A DNA stretch of 64,000 bases from contig NZ_JAELVR010000010.1 of the NCBI RefSeq assembly GCF_016428585.1, forward strand, positions 124,001 through 188,000, read 5' to 3'. Made by a program: the position numbers and the translations under genes. This DNA is from Sedimentitalea arenosa (lineage in GTDB: Bacteria; Pseudomonadota; Alphaproteobacteria; Rhodobacterales; Rhodobacteraceae). Under the pieces are notes generated by a model. That model did not search any database and was not told the origin of the DNA. It worked only from the letters and a program-made list of their open reading frames with translations. This document shows, in pieces, positions 1 through 8,512 of the stretch (its first letter is position 1; every line of letters starts with the position of its first letter).

Positions 1-978
1 GAACTTCCCAACAGCCACGAAACCCTGCTGCACCGTTCGGGCCGCACCGGTCGAGCCGGCCGCAAGGGCGTCAGCGCCCTGATCGTGCCGCCCGCGGCGC
101 GCAAGAAATGCGAACGCTTGCTCAAATTCGCGAAACTGACCGCCGAGTGGGACGAAGCGCCGTCAGCCGACGCCGTACGCGCCCGCGACATGGACCGGAT
201 GCTCGCCGATCCGGCCTGGCAGACGCCGCCCGAGTCCCTTGACGCAGCAGAGGCTCTCCTGGCGCGCTTCAGTGCCGAGCAGATCGCCGCCGCCTATGTC
301 AGGCTCTACGAAAGCCGCCATTCCGCCCCCGAAGAACTGTCCGACCCCGTTGCCACCGGCAAACCCGAACCGCGCGCCCCCTTCGGGCCCAGCACGTGGT
401 TCTCGGTCGAGGGCGGACGCAAGGCCGGGGTCGAAACCCGACGCCTGCTGCCGATCCTCTGCAAGGCCGGCGGTCTGACCCGTGACGATTTCGGCGCGAT
501 CCGGATCCAGTTCGACGAAAGTTACGTCGAGATCCGCGCCGACAAGGCCGATGCGTTCATCGCCGCGCTTGGCCCCGAGATGACGGTTGAGGGCAACGCC
601 AGAGTGACCCGGCTGGCCACGGCGCCCGATCTCGAAAATCGCCCGAAACCGAGCGGGAAACCGGGCCGCAAGACCGCCGCGCGACACACGCGCGACGCGG
701 CGCACGATGACAGGCCCGCGGTAGCGTCCACAGTCGAAGACCCCCCGAAAGCCGTTGCCCGTGCCGCGAAACCCGCACGCAAACCGGCGGCTGCCCGCGC
801 GGATACCCCTGGAAAGCCGCCCTCCAAACCCACCGGCGGCAAAGGCAAGCCGTCGAGCCCGGGCAGGAAGGCGCCCTCGGTCGGCAAGCCGAACAGCAAG
901 AAGAACAAGGCTCGCGCAGCCGCCGCGAAGGCGCGAAGCGGAGACGCGCCGCCGAAACGGCGCAAGCCCGGCAAGTAA
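1..978 (+). CDS. DEAD-box ATP-dependent RNA helicase, C-terminal part (5' end outside window)
   Basis: The reading frame is open from base 1, so the start and the Walker motifs lie upstream of the window. The first residues carry helicase motif VI (HRSGRTGRAGRKG), which binds ATP and RNA in DEAD-box proteins. Residues about 133-200 of the visible part resemble the DbpA-type RNA-binding domain (WFSVEGGRK, then IRIQFDESYVEI). The last ~120 residues are a low-complexity tail rich in Lys, Arg, Pro and Ala, typical of nonspecific RNA binding in alphaproteobacterial DeaD/CshA-like helicases. Likely role: unwinding of structured RNA in ribosome assembly or mRNA decay. It converges with the sit operon, with only 3 bases between the stop codons. 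The subfamily is uncertain because the core is missing. Confidence 0.9.
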   Translation, partial: ELPNSHETLLHRSGRTGRAGRKGVSALIVPPAARKKCERLLKFAKLTAEWDEAPSADAVRARDMDRMLADPAWQTPPESLDAAEALLARFSAEQIAAAYVRLYESRHSAPEELSDPVATGKPEPRAPFGPSTWFSVEGGRKAGVETRRLLPILCKAGGLTRDDFGAIRIQFDESYVEIRADKADAFIAALGPEMTVEGNARVTRLATAPDLENRPKPSGKPGRKTAARHTRDAAHDDRPAVASTVEDPPKAVARAAKPARKPAAARADTPGKPPSKPTGGKGKPSSPGRKAPSVGKPNSKKNKARAAAAKARSGDAPPKRRKPGK

Positions 979-981
979 GCG

Positions 982-1911
982 TCAGGCGTCCTGCGGGGCG
1001 CCCGACCGCGCGCGGCAGGGACCGAACAGGGCCGTCAGCGCGAGGATCAGCCCCGAGATGGTGGCGATCATGCCCGCGGCACTTACCGCGTCCTGCGCAC
1101 CCAGCCAGAGCGGTCCATAACCGGCCAGAACATAGCCGCCGACGGCAGAGAGAACGGCGAAGAGAACGCTCCACCCGACCTGGTGTTCAAGACGGTTCGT
1201 CATCATGCGTGCCGCGGCGGGCGGACAGATGAACATGGCGATCACGATGATCGACCCGACCGCGTCGAACGCCGCCACCGCGGCCACCGCCGCGACGATC
1301 ACCAGCGCCAGGCCCAGAAGATCGGTGCGCAGTCCGAGCGTGCGGGCGAACCCTTCATCGAAGGTCGACAGCTTGAGCGGGCGCCAGAACAGGGTCGTGA
1401 ACAACGCGACGACGACCAGAGTGATCGCCATGCGCGGCAATTCCGGCGGCAGATGGGCCAGCGCGTCGAGGTCCCACAGGGATGCCCAGCCCGTGGCATC
1501 GAGCCAGATCAGACTCTCGAGATTGCCATAGAGCGCGTGTTCGACATCCAGATGCACACTCGACGTATCGGATTGCTCGAGCAGAAGAACTCCGGCTGCG
1601 AACATGCTGGTGAAGACGACCCCCATCGCCGCGCCCGGTTCGATCCGGCCCAGCCGCCTGATCGCCTCGATCAGCACGACCGCCACGATGGCCGCCGCCG
1701 CCGCGCCCACCATCATCGGCCAGGTCGATATCACCCCTGTGACAAGGAAGGCGACGACGATGCCCGGCAGCACCACATGGCTGATCGCATCTCCGATCAG
1801 CGCCTGCCGCCGCAGCAACAGGAAATTTCCAGGCAGCGCGCAGGCGACAGCAGCGAAAATGCCGATGAGCAGCGGCGGCAGCGAGATCGGGACGAATTCG
1901 GCACCACTCAT
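982..1911 (-). CDS. sitD: Manganese/zinc ABC transporter permease (SitD-like)
   Basis: A 309-residue integral membrane protein of the ABC-3 (ZnuB/MntB/SitD) permease family. It is almost entirely hydrophobic segments and shows the family loop LLRRQALIGDAISHVVLPG (about residues 32-50), the cytoplasmic contact for the ATPase. It is the last gene of a four-gene operon in the order binding protein, ATPase, permease, permease. Its start overlaps the end of the preceding permease gene by four bases (ATGA), so the two are translationally coupled and probably form a heterodimeric channel. Metal choice (Mn over Zn) is inferred from the Mur-like operator before the operon and from the SitA-type binding protein. 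Confidence 0.9.
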   Translation of the reverse strand: MSGAEFVPISLPPLLIGIFAAVACALPGNFLLLRRQALIGDAISHVVLPGIVVAFLVTGVISTWPMMVGAAAAAIVAVVLIEAIRRLGRIEPGAAMGVVFTSMFAAGVLLLEQSDTSSVHLDVEHALYGNLESLIWLDATGWASLWDLDALAHLPPELPRMAITLVVVALFTTLFWRPLKLSTFDEGFARTLGLRTDLLGLALVIVAAVAAVAAFDAVGSIIVIAMFICPPAAARMMTNRLEHQVGWSVLFAVLSAVGGYVLAGYGPLWLGAQDAVSAAGMIATISGLILALTALFGPCRARSGAPQDA

Positions 1912-3113
1912 GCCGGTACCCCCTGCGGCCGGCCGATCACACGATCGACCTCGGCGATCTGGTCACCGGTCAGCACTGTTTCGATATCGCGCAGACCGTC
2001 GTAGAGCGCGGCGACCGCTTCATAAGCCTGATCTCCCCGCACCACTTGCCAGCGGCGTTCGTCGCGCAGCGCCTTGGCGGCGCGGGCGCGTCCTGTTTCG
2101 GTCGCGACTCCGTCCGCGCGGGCCAATCCGGCGCGGCGCAGCAGGCGCAACGTCAGCGGTTCGTAGATCGGCTGACCCTGCGCAAGCGCGAGCAATCCCT
2201 GACGCAGGTGCACGCGTTTGCGAAATCGCAGATGGCGCAGAACCTCTGCCAGCACGCCGCGTCCGGGGGCGAGCAGCAATGACGCGACGAAGAACGCGAA
2301 ACTGACCAGAACGATGATCGGACCCGTCGGCAGATTGGGCGCCGAGGCGGACACCGCCGCGCCGACAAAGCCCGAAAGGCCGCCGACCAGCCCAGACAGA
2401 AGCACCACACGGTCACTCCTCTCGCTCCAGAACCGGGCCGTGACGGGGGGGATGATCAACAGCGCAACGATCAGGATCAGCCCGACGATCTTAAGTCCGA
2501 CCACGGTGACTGCCATGACCAACCCCATCATGGCGAGGTCGAGCCGCGCCACCGGGAGGCCTTGCGCGACCGCGAAATCGGCATCGAACGCGACCAGCGT
2601 CATCGGGCGGCGCAACAGGACGATCAGCGCCACGATGATCGCACCGCCAATGGCGATGATCGCCGCGTCCGCACGCAACATCCCCGCGGTCGAGCCCAGA
2701 AGAAAGCTTTCGAGGCCCGCCTGGCGACCCGAACTCATGGTCTGAATCACCGTCAGGATCACGATCCCGAAACCGAAAAAAACCGACAACACCGCGCCGA
2801 TGGCGGCGTCCTCGGCCAGCCGTGTACGGCGCACCAGCCAACCAAGGCAGAGCAGCCCGATCCAGGCCGACAGGGCCGATCCCGCCAGCAGACCGAGCAG
2901 GTTTCGCCCGTCGCCGCCCATCGCCACCATGACGATGAAGGCAAGCCCGACCCCCGGCAAGGTCGCATGGCTGATCGCATCGCTGACCAGCGCGCGTTTG
3001 CGCAGAAACAGGAAAGTGCCTGCCGCCCCGGCCGCAAGACCCAGCAGGGTCGCGCCGATCGCCACCAGCGTCGCGTTGTATCCAAGTTGCAGAAGCAACG
3101 CGTCGGCGATCAT
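1908..3113 (-). CDS. sitC: Manganese/zinc ABC transporter permease with C-terminal DtxR-like extension (SitC-like)
   Basis: A 401-residue ABC-3 permease. Residues 1 to about 285 hold the membrane segments and the family loop FLRKRALVSDAISHATLPG. The remaining ~110 residues are soluble, basic and helical. They resemble the winged-helix and following helix of DtxR/MntR repressors (RLLRRAGLARADGVATETG, then a run of Ala and Arg). Similar tails are known in MntC-type permeases of other bacteria; no DNA binding is implied. It starts 6 bases after the ATPase gene stop and overlaps sitD by four bases. The protein is about 100 residues longer than a plain SitC/ZnuB permease. Confidence 0.88.
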   Translation of the reverse strand: MIADALLLQLGYNATLVAIGATLLGLAAGAAGTFLFLRKRALVSDAISHATLPGVGLAFIVMVAMGGDGRNLLGLLAGSALSAWIGLLCLGWLVRRTRLAEDAAIGAVLSVFFGFGIVILTVIQTMSSGRQAGLESFLLGSTAGMLRADAAIIAIGGAIIVALIVLLRRPMTLVAFDADFAVAQGLPVARLDLAMMGLVMAVTVVGLKIVGLILIVALLIIPPVTARFWSERSDRVVLLSGLVGGLSGFVGAAVSASAPNLPTGPIIVLVSFAFFVASLLLAPGRGVLAEVLRHLRFRKRVHLRQGLLALAQGQPIYEPLTLRLLRRAGLARADGVATETGRARAAKALRDERRWQVVRGDQAYEAVAALYDGLRDIETVLTGDQIAEVDRVIGRPQGVPA

Positions 3114-3119
3114 GGCGGT

Positions 3120-3893
3120 TTACCCCAGGGCGCGCGCCAGCTGATCGACCTGCGCGGTGGCCAGCCGACCGCCATAGGCGGCCTGAAGCGTCTCGGCGGT
3201 AAAGGCCTCGTCCACCGGTCCTTCGGCGATGCGCGTCGTATTGATCAGGAACACATGGTCGAAATAGTCCCGTACGGTCGCCAGGTCATGATGCACGGCC
3301 ACCACCGTCTTGCCGTCTTCCCGCAACGATTTCAGCACCGCGATGATCGCCTTTTCCGTCGCGGCATCGACCCCGGCGAAGGGTTCATCGAGAAGATACA
3401 GATCCGCGTCCTGCGCCAGAGCGCGGGCGAGAAACACGCGCTGTTGCTGACCGCCGGACAGTTGACCGATCTGCCGCTCGGAAAAATCGGCCATGCCGAC
3501 CCGCTCCAGACAATCCATCGCCTGCGCCTTGTGGCTGGCGCGCAGACGTCCCAGAAGGCCGAGCTGCCGATAGAGCCCCATCAGAACCACGTCGATCACG
3601 CGGGCGGGGAAATCCCAGTCGATGCTGGCGCGCTGAGGCACATAGGCAACCCGCGACCGTTGCGCCGCAAGGGGCGTTCCGAACACCTCGACCCGCCCCG
3701 ACAGCGGTTTCACGATGCCGAGCGCCGCCTTCAGCAGGGTGGATTTGCCGGCCCCGTTCGGCCCGATGATCGCGGTCATCGCACCCGGCGGCACGGTCAT
3801 GTCGACCGAGAACACCGCCGGTTTCTGCCCGTAGGAAACCGTGAGACCACGGATCGACAGCGGGCTGTGTGCCGACTGCGCCGGTTGCGTCAT
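3120..3893 (-). CDS. sitB: Manganese/zinc ABC transporter ATP-binding protein (SitB-like)
   Basis: A cytoplasmic ABC ATPase that energises the SitC/SitD channel. Walker A (GPNGAGKST), the signature LSGGQQQRVFLARAL and Walker B (LYLLDEPF) are all present, followed by the H-loop (VAVHHDL). I place the start at 3893 (MTQPAQ, 257 residues) because an AAAGG sequence lies 7 bases upstream and the length fits the family. An in-frame ATG at 3929 would directly follow the sitA stop codon and add 12 residues; it cannot be ruled out. The arrangement points to one polycistronic message for sitABCD. Confidence 0.9.
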   Translation of the reverse strand: MTQPAQSAHSPLSIRGLTVSYGQKPAVFSVDMTVPPGAMTAIIGPNGAGKSTLLKAALGIVKPLSGRVEVFGTPLAAQRSRVAYVPQRASIDWDFPARVIDVVLMGLYRQLGLLGRLRASHKAQAMDCLERVGMADFSERQIGQLSGGQQQRVFLARALAQDADLYLLDEPFAGVDAATEKAIIAVLKSLREDGKTVVAVHHDLATVRDYFDHVFLINTTRIAEGPVDEAFTAETLQAAYGGRLATAQVDQLARALG

Positions 3894-3930
3894 CCGTTGG
3901 CCTTTCGCCGCTGCGAGTTCGAGCGTCATC

Positions 3931-4887
3931 TCAGGACCCCGCCGACAGACGGCCCGACATGCCGCGCGCCGGCACGTCGGCCCCGAGAGCGCGCGCAATG
4001 GTCGTCACGTTATGGTCGATCATCCCGACATAGCTGCCTTCATAGGTGTCCTCGGCCCCCATCGCATCGCTGAAGAGCTCGCCTCCGATCCGCACCTCGT
4101 GCCCCCGCGCTCCGGCGCCCTCGATCAGCGCACGGATGTTGCGGTCCGAAACGGACGTTTCGACGAACACCGCCGTGATGTTTCGCTCGACCAGGAGATC
4201 GACAAGGGCGCTGATCCGGTTCAACCCCGCCTCGCTTTCAGTCGAAATGCCCTGGATTCCGATGACCTCGACACCATAGGCCTGACCGAAGTATCCGAAC
4301 GCGTCATGCGCGGTCAGAAGGACGCGATTCTCCGGCGGCACATCCCCGATGCTGGCACGGGCGTAGGCGGCCAGTCGGTCGATCTCGTCAAGATGAGCGG
4401 CTGCGTTCGCGGCAAAGATCTCCGCCGACTCGGGACGTGTCTCGATGAGGGCCGCCTGCACCTGTAAGACGACCTCTTTCCAGAGGTCGGGCACCATCCA
4501 GACATGCGGATCGAACTTGTCGGGATAGTCCTCGTGCGCCAGCAGCAGATCCCGTGGCAGGGCGTCCGCCACGGCCACGACATTGCGTTTGCGCCCCAGG
4601 TCGTGGAGGAACTCCTCCATCTGCGCCTCGAGATAGAGACCGTGCCACAGGACGAGGTCGGCGCGGGTCATGGCGACGATATCGGTGCGGGTCTGCCGAT
4701 AGGAATGCGGATCGACTCCCGGCCCCATCAGCGCCCTGACTTCGACCTCTTCGCCTCCGACCTGGCGTGCTGCATCCGCGATCATGCCGGTGGTCGCCAC
4801 GACCTGCAGCCGATCATCCGCAGCCAGCCCCACGCCCGGCAGGGCAAACAGGACGGTTAACAGGGCAACAAGGGCACGGCGGTGCAT
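3931..4887 (-). CDS. sitA: Periplasmic Mn/Zn-binding protein (SitA/PsaA type)
   Basis: A 318-residue cluster A-I solute-binding protein with a Sec signal peptide (MHRRALVALLTVLFALPG, cleavage near GLAAD). By alignment in my head to PsaA/MntC, the metal ligands are His61 (DPHSY), His128 (DPHVW), Glu207 (in STESE) and Asp281 (MIDHN). There is no His-rich loop, which argues for Mn (SitA) over Zn (ZnuA). It is the first gene of the sit operon; a perfect Mur-like palindrome lies 68-84 bases upstream of its start. Mn is favoured, but Fe or Zn cannot be excluded from sequence alone. Confidence 0.9.
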   Translation of the reverse strand: MHRRALVALLTVLFALPGVGLAADDRLQVVATTGMIADAARQVGGEEVEVRALMGPGVDPHSYRQTRTDIVAMTRADLVLWHGLYLEAQMEEFLHDLGRKRNVVAVADALPRDLLLAHEDYPDKFDPHVWMVPDLWKEVVLQVQAALIETRPESAEIFAANAAAHLDEIDRLAAYARASIGDVPPENRVLLTAHDAFGYFGQAYGVEVIGIQGISTESEAGLNRISALVDLLVERNITAVFVETSVSDRNIRALIEGAGARGHEVRIGGELFSDAMGAEDTYEGSYVGMIDHNVTTIARALGADVPARGMSGRLSAGS

Positions 4888-4954
4888 TTGGGTCTCCGGT
4901 TTGGGTGGTGCGATGACTGGAATATGAGAGCACGCAGCGAGTTAGTCAATGCTA

Positions 4955-4971
4955 TTGCGAATTATTCGCAA
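4955..4971 (-). promoter_or_regulatory. Mur/Fur-family operator upstream of sitABCD
   Basis: TTGCGAATTATTCGCAA is a perfect inverted repeat: two 8-base arms around one central T. It lies 68-84 bases upstream of the sitA start codon, in the gap between divergent sitA and deoC. Its length, AT-rich core and place before sitA match the manganese-responsive Mur boxes described for alphaproteobacterial sit operons. The expected effect is repression of the importer when Mn is plentiful. The deoC start is 77 bases away on the other side and could also be affected. Confidence 0.75.
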
Positions 4972-5047
4972 GAAAGGCGCTTCGCGGATGCTTGCCTTGG
5001 CCGCGGCCCCATGCGACCTTTCACCCGATATGCCCGAAGGATCAGAA

Positions 5048-6037
5048 ATGACGCGCGAGACCCGCCTCAGCCCGATGCAGCTGCCGCAAGTGACCGAGCC
5101 GCGCAACCCCGGGATGGAGCTCGACATGGGCTGGGTGCGCCGCGCCCAGGCCAACAGCTCGGCTATCGAACGCCGCGTCGCCACCCTGCCCGGGCGACGC
5201 AGTGTCAAGAAGGATCACCAGGCGGCGTGGCTGCTGCGGGCCATCACCTGTATCGACCTGACCACGCTGGCAGGCGACGACACCACCGAAAGGGTGCGGC
5301 GGCTCTGCGCCAAGGGGCGCCACCCGGTTCGGGCGGACCTGCTTCAGGCGCTTGGCTTCGACCGGTTGAGCGTTGCCGCGATCTGCGTCTATCACGACAT
5401 GGTCGCCCCGGCGGTCGCCGCGCTGACAGGTTCAGGCATCCCGGTTGCAGCCGTCAGCACCGGGTTTCCCGCAGGATTGTCGCCGTTTCACCTGCGGGTC
5501 GCGGAAATCGGCGAAAGTGTGCAGGCAGGCGCGAACGAGATCGACATCGTTATCTCTCGCAGGCACGTTCTATCGGGTGACTGGCAGGCGCTCTATGACG
5601 AGATGCGCGCTTTCCGCGCGGCCTGCGGCGAGGCGCACGTGAAAGCGATCCTTGCAACCGGGGAACTGGGCACCCTGCGCAACGTCGCCCGCGCGTCGCT
5701 GGTCTGCATGATGGCGGGCGCCGATTTCATCAAGACCTCCACCGGCAAGGAGAGCGTGAACGCGACCCTGCCGGTGTCCCTGGTCATGATCCGCGCCATC
5801 CGGGAATATCACGAGCGCACCGGCTATCGGGTCGGGTACAAGCCGGCCGGCGGCATCTCCAAGGCGAAGGATGCGCTGGTCTACCTGTCGCTGATCAAGG
5901 AGGAGCTGGGAGACCGCTGGTTGCGTCCGGACCTGTTCCGCTTCGGCGCCTCCTCGCTGCTGGGCGATATCGAGCGGCAGCTGGAACACCATGTCACCGG
6001 CGCCTATTCCGCCGCCCATCGCCACGCCCTTGGATAG
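5048..6037 (+). CDS. deoC: Deoxyribose-phosphate aldolase
   Basis: Class I aldolase splitting 2-deoxy-D-ribose 5-phosphate into acetaldehyde and glyceraldehyde 3-phosphate in deoxynucleoside breakdown. The 329-residue form has the two family lysine motifs, VKAILATGEL and the Schiff-base lysine in FIKTSTGK, and the phosphate-binding KPAGGISK. I chose the ATG at 5048 (MTRETRL) because GAAGGA lies just upstream; an upstream ATG at 4949 would run through the Mur-like site. The next gene is an aldehyde dehydrogenase on the same strand 36 bases on, which fits oxidation of the released acetaldehyde. Confidence 0.93.
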   Translation: MTRETRLSPMQLPQVTEPRNPGMELDMGWVRRAQANSSAIERRVATLPGRRSVKKDHQAAWLLRAITCIDLTTLAGDDTTERVRRLCAKGRHPVRADLLQALGFDRLSVAAICVYHDMVAPAVAALTGSGIPVAAVSTGFPAGLSPFHLRVAEIGESVQAGANEIDIVISRRHVLSGDWQALYDEMRAFRAACGEAHVKAILATGELGTLRNVARASLVCMMAGADFIKTSTGKESVNATLPVSLVMIRAIREYHERTGYRVGYKPAGGISKAKDALVYLSLIKEELGDRWLRPDLFRFGASSLLGDIERQLEHHVTGAYSAAHRHALG

Positions 6038-6073
6038 CGCCGACACTCGGATGTTTGCGATCAGAAAGAAGCC

Positions 6074-8410
6074 ATGACCGTCAAAGAGAAATTCGAAACA
6101 ATGGACTACGGCCCGGCACCGGAAAGCGACACTGAAGCGCAAGCATGGCTGGAGAGCTTCGAACGCAAGTTCGGTCATTTCATCGACGGCGCCTTCACCG
6201 CACCGGGGCCGGCCTTCGATAGCCGGAATCCCGCCACTGGCGCGCTACTGGCAGAGGTCACGCAGGCCCGCCAGGAAGACGTCTATGCGGCGGTGAAGGC
6301 AGCGCGGCGCGCGCAGGGAAAATGGGCGGCATTGGGCGGACCGGGCCGGGCGCGCCATCTCTACGCCCTCGCCCGCCTGCTGCAGAAACACGCGCGCCTG
6401 TTCTCGGTGCTCGAGACGCTGGACACAGGCAAGCCGATCCGGGAAGCGCGCGACATCGATATCCCGCTGGTCCAGAGGCATTTCTACTATCACGCGGGCA
6501 TGGCGCAGCTGATGGAAGACAGTTTGCCCGATGTCGAACCGTTGGGCGTCTGCGGGCAGATCATCCCGTGGAACTTCCCACTTCTGATGCTGGCCTGGAA
6601 GGTCGCCCCGGCGCTCGCCATGGGCAACACCGTGGTCCTGAAACCCGCGGAATACACCCCCCTGACGGCGCTGCTTTTTGCCGAGATCACCCGACAGGCC
6701 GGGCTGCCAAAGGGCGTCGTCAACATCGTGACCGGCGATGGTACGGTCGGGGAGATGGTCGTGAAAGCCGACGTGGACAAGATCGCCTTCACCGGATCGA
6801 CCGCGGTCGGACGGCGGATCCGCGAGGTCACCGCGGGCAGCGGCAAGGCGCTGACGCTCGAACTGGGGGGAAAGAGCCCCTATATTGTGTTTGACGATGC
6901 GGATCTCGACAGTGCTGTCGAGGGTTTGGTCGACGCGATCTGGTTCAATCAGGGACAGGTCTGCTGTGCCGGCTCGCGCCTGCTGGTGCAGGAAAGCGTG
7001 GCCGAGGATTTCCATGCGCGATTGCGGCGTCGGATGGATCGGCTGCGCATCGGCGATCCGCTCGACAAGTGCATCGACGTGGGTGCGGTGGTCGACCCGG
7101 TCCAGCTGGCCCGGATCACCGAAATGGTCGAAGGCAACACGGCCGGCGAACGCCATGTCGCAGGCATTTCCGTGCCGACCTCGGGATGCTTCTATCCTCC
7201 GACGTTGATCAGCGGTCTCGGTCCCGCGGATTCCCTGATGCAGGAGGAAATATTCGGCCCGGTCCTTGTCAGTTGCACCTTCCGCACGCCCGACGAAGCT
7301 GTCGCACTCGCCAATAACACGCGCTACGGGCTGGCGGCGACGCTCTGGAGCGAGAACATAAACCTCGCGCTCGACATCGCCCCGAAGCTCGCGGCCGGCG
7401 TGGTCTGGATCAACGCCACCAACCTTTTTGATGCCGCGGCCCCGTTCGGCGGCGTGCGCGAAAGCGGCTTCGGTCGCGAAGGGGGGTGGGAAGGGCTGAC
7501 GGCCTACACCCGACCGAAGGACACGCGCAAACAGCTGAAACAGCGCGCCGCGCCGCAGCGAAACGAGGTTGCGACGACAGTGATAGACCGCACCGCCAAG
7601 CTGTATATCGGCGGCAAGCAGGCAAGACCCGACAACGGCCATTCCCTGCCGGTGCGCGACCCCGCGGGACGTCTGCTGGGCCATGTGGGGCAAGGCAGTC
7701 GCAAGGACGTGCGAAACGCCGTCGAAGCCGCACGCGGTGCCTCGGCTTGGGCCCGGACCACCGGTCACCTGCGCGCCCAGATTCTGTATTACATGGCCGA
7801 GAACCTGTCAGCCCGCGCGATGGAGTTCGCCGCTCGCATCGATGCGATGACCGGCGGGCGCAAAGGCGCTCAGGAGGTCGAGTTCTGCCTCGACCGCCTG
7901 TTCACCGCCGCGGCCTGGGCCGACAAGGTCGATGGGCGCACCGCCGGAGTGCCGATCCGGGGTGTCGCGCTGGCGATGAAGGAGCCGGTCGGTGTGATCG
8001 GTGCGATCTGCCCGGACGAGGCACCCCTGCTGGGCCTGATGTCGCTCATGGCTCCGGCTATCGCTATGGGCAATCGCGTCGTTCTGGCGGCGAGCGAGGC
8101 GCACCCTCTGGCGGCGACGGACTTCTATCAGGTGATCGATACTTCGGATGTCCCCGCCGGGGTCGTGAACATCCTGACCGGGCGGCACGCCGATCTCGCA
8201 CCCACCCTCGCGGCACATCTCGACGTCGATGCGGTCTGGAGCTTTTCCTCGACCGACCTGTCCGCCGAGATCGAGCGCGCCAGCGCCGGCAACCTGAAAC
8301 GCACTTGGGTGAATGACGGCTTCGCGACGGATTGGGCCAGCCTGAAGATGCGCTGCATTTTGAACCACGCCACCGAAGACCGGACGATCTGGATCCCCTA
8401 CGGGGCCTGA
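6074..8410 (+). CDS. Double-domain aldehyde dehydrogenase family protein
   Basis: A 778-residue protein holding two aldehyde dehydrogenase units. The first (about residues 35-490) is complete: CGQIIPWNFP, LELGGKSP with the general-base Glu, and GQVCCAGSR with the nucleophile Cys297. The second (about 510-778) repeats the N-terminal half of the fold (IGGKQARPDNG, VGVIGAICPDEAPLLG) but has no catalytic cysteine motif and stops early, so it is probably structural or regulatory. It follows deoC and likely oxidises acetaldehyde or a related aldehyde with NAD(P)+. The start ATG is preceded by AGAAAGAA. The family is clear; the substrate is inferred from the neighbour. Confidence 0.88.
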   Translation: MTVKEKFETMDYGPAPESDTEAQAWLESFERKFGHFIDGAFTAPGPAFDSRNPATGALLAEVTQARQEDVYAAVKAARRAQGKWAALGGPGRARHLYALARLLQKHARLFSVLETLDTGKPIREARDIDIPLVQRHFYYHAGMAQLMEDSLPDVEPLGVCGQIIPWNFPLLMLAWKVAPALAMGNTVVLKPAEYTPLTALLFAEITRQAGLPKGVVNIVTGDGTVGEMVVKADVDKIAFTGSTAVGRRIREVTAGSGKALTLELGGKSPYIVFDDADLDSAVEGLVDAIWFNQGQVCCAGSRLLVQESVAEDFHARLRRRMDRLRIGDPLDKCIDVGAVVDPVQLARITEMVEGNTAGERHVAGISVPTSGCFYPPTLISGLGPADSLMQEEIFGPVLVSCTFRTPDEAVALANNTRYGLAATLWSENINLALDIAPKLAAGVVWINATNLFDAAAPFGGVRESGFGREGGWEGLTAYTRPKDTRKQLKQRAAPQRNEVATTVIDRTAKLYIGGKQARPDNGHSLPVRDPAGRLLGHVGQGSRKDVRNAVEAARGASAWARTTGHLRAQILYYMAENLSARAMEFAARIDAMTGGRKGAQEVEFCLDRLFTAAAWADKVDGRTAGVPIRGVALAMKEPVGVIGAICPDEAPLLGLMSLMAPAIAMGNRVVLAASEAHPLAATDFYQVIDTSDVPAGVVNILTGRHADLAPTLAAHLDVDAVWSFSSTDLSAEIERASAGNLKRTWVNDGFATDWASLKMRCILNHATEDRTIWIPYGA

Positions 8411-8512
8411 ACGCACGACTTTTGAACGCGGCGGCCGAGGGACCACCCGGAGGGTGGGCCCGAGACATGGCGTGGCGCGGAACGCGCCTCCGTTAAACAA
8501 GTATGCTTTGTG

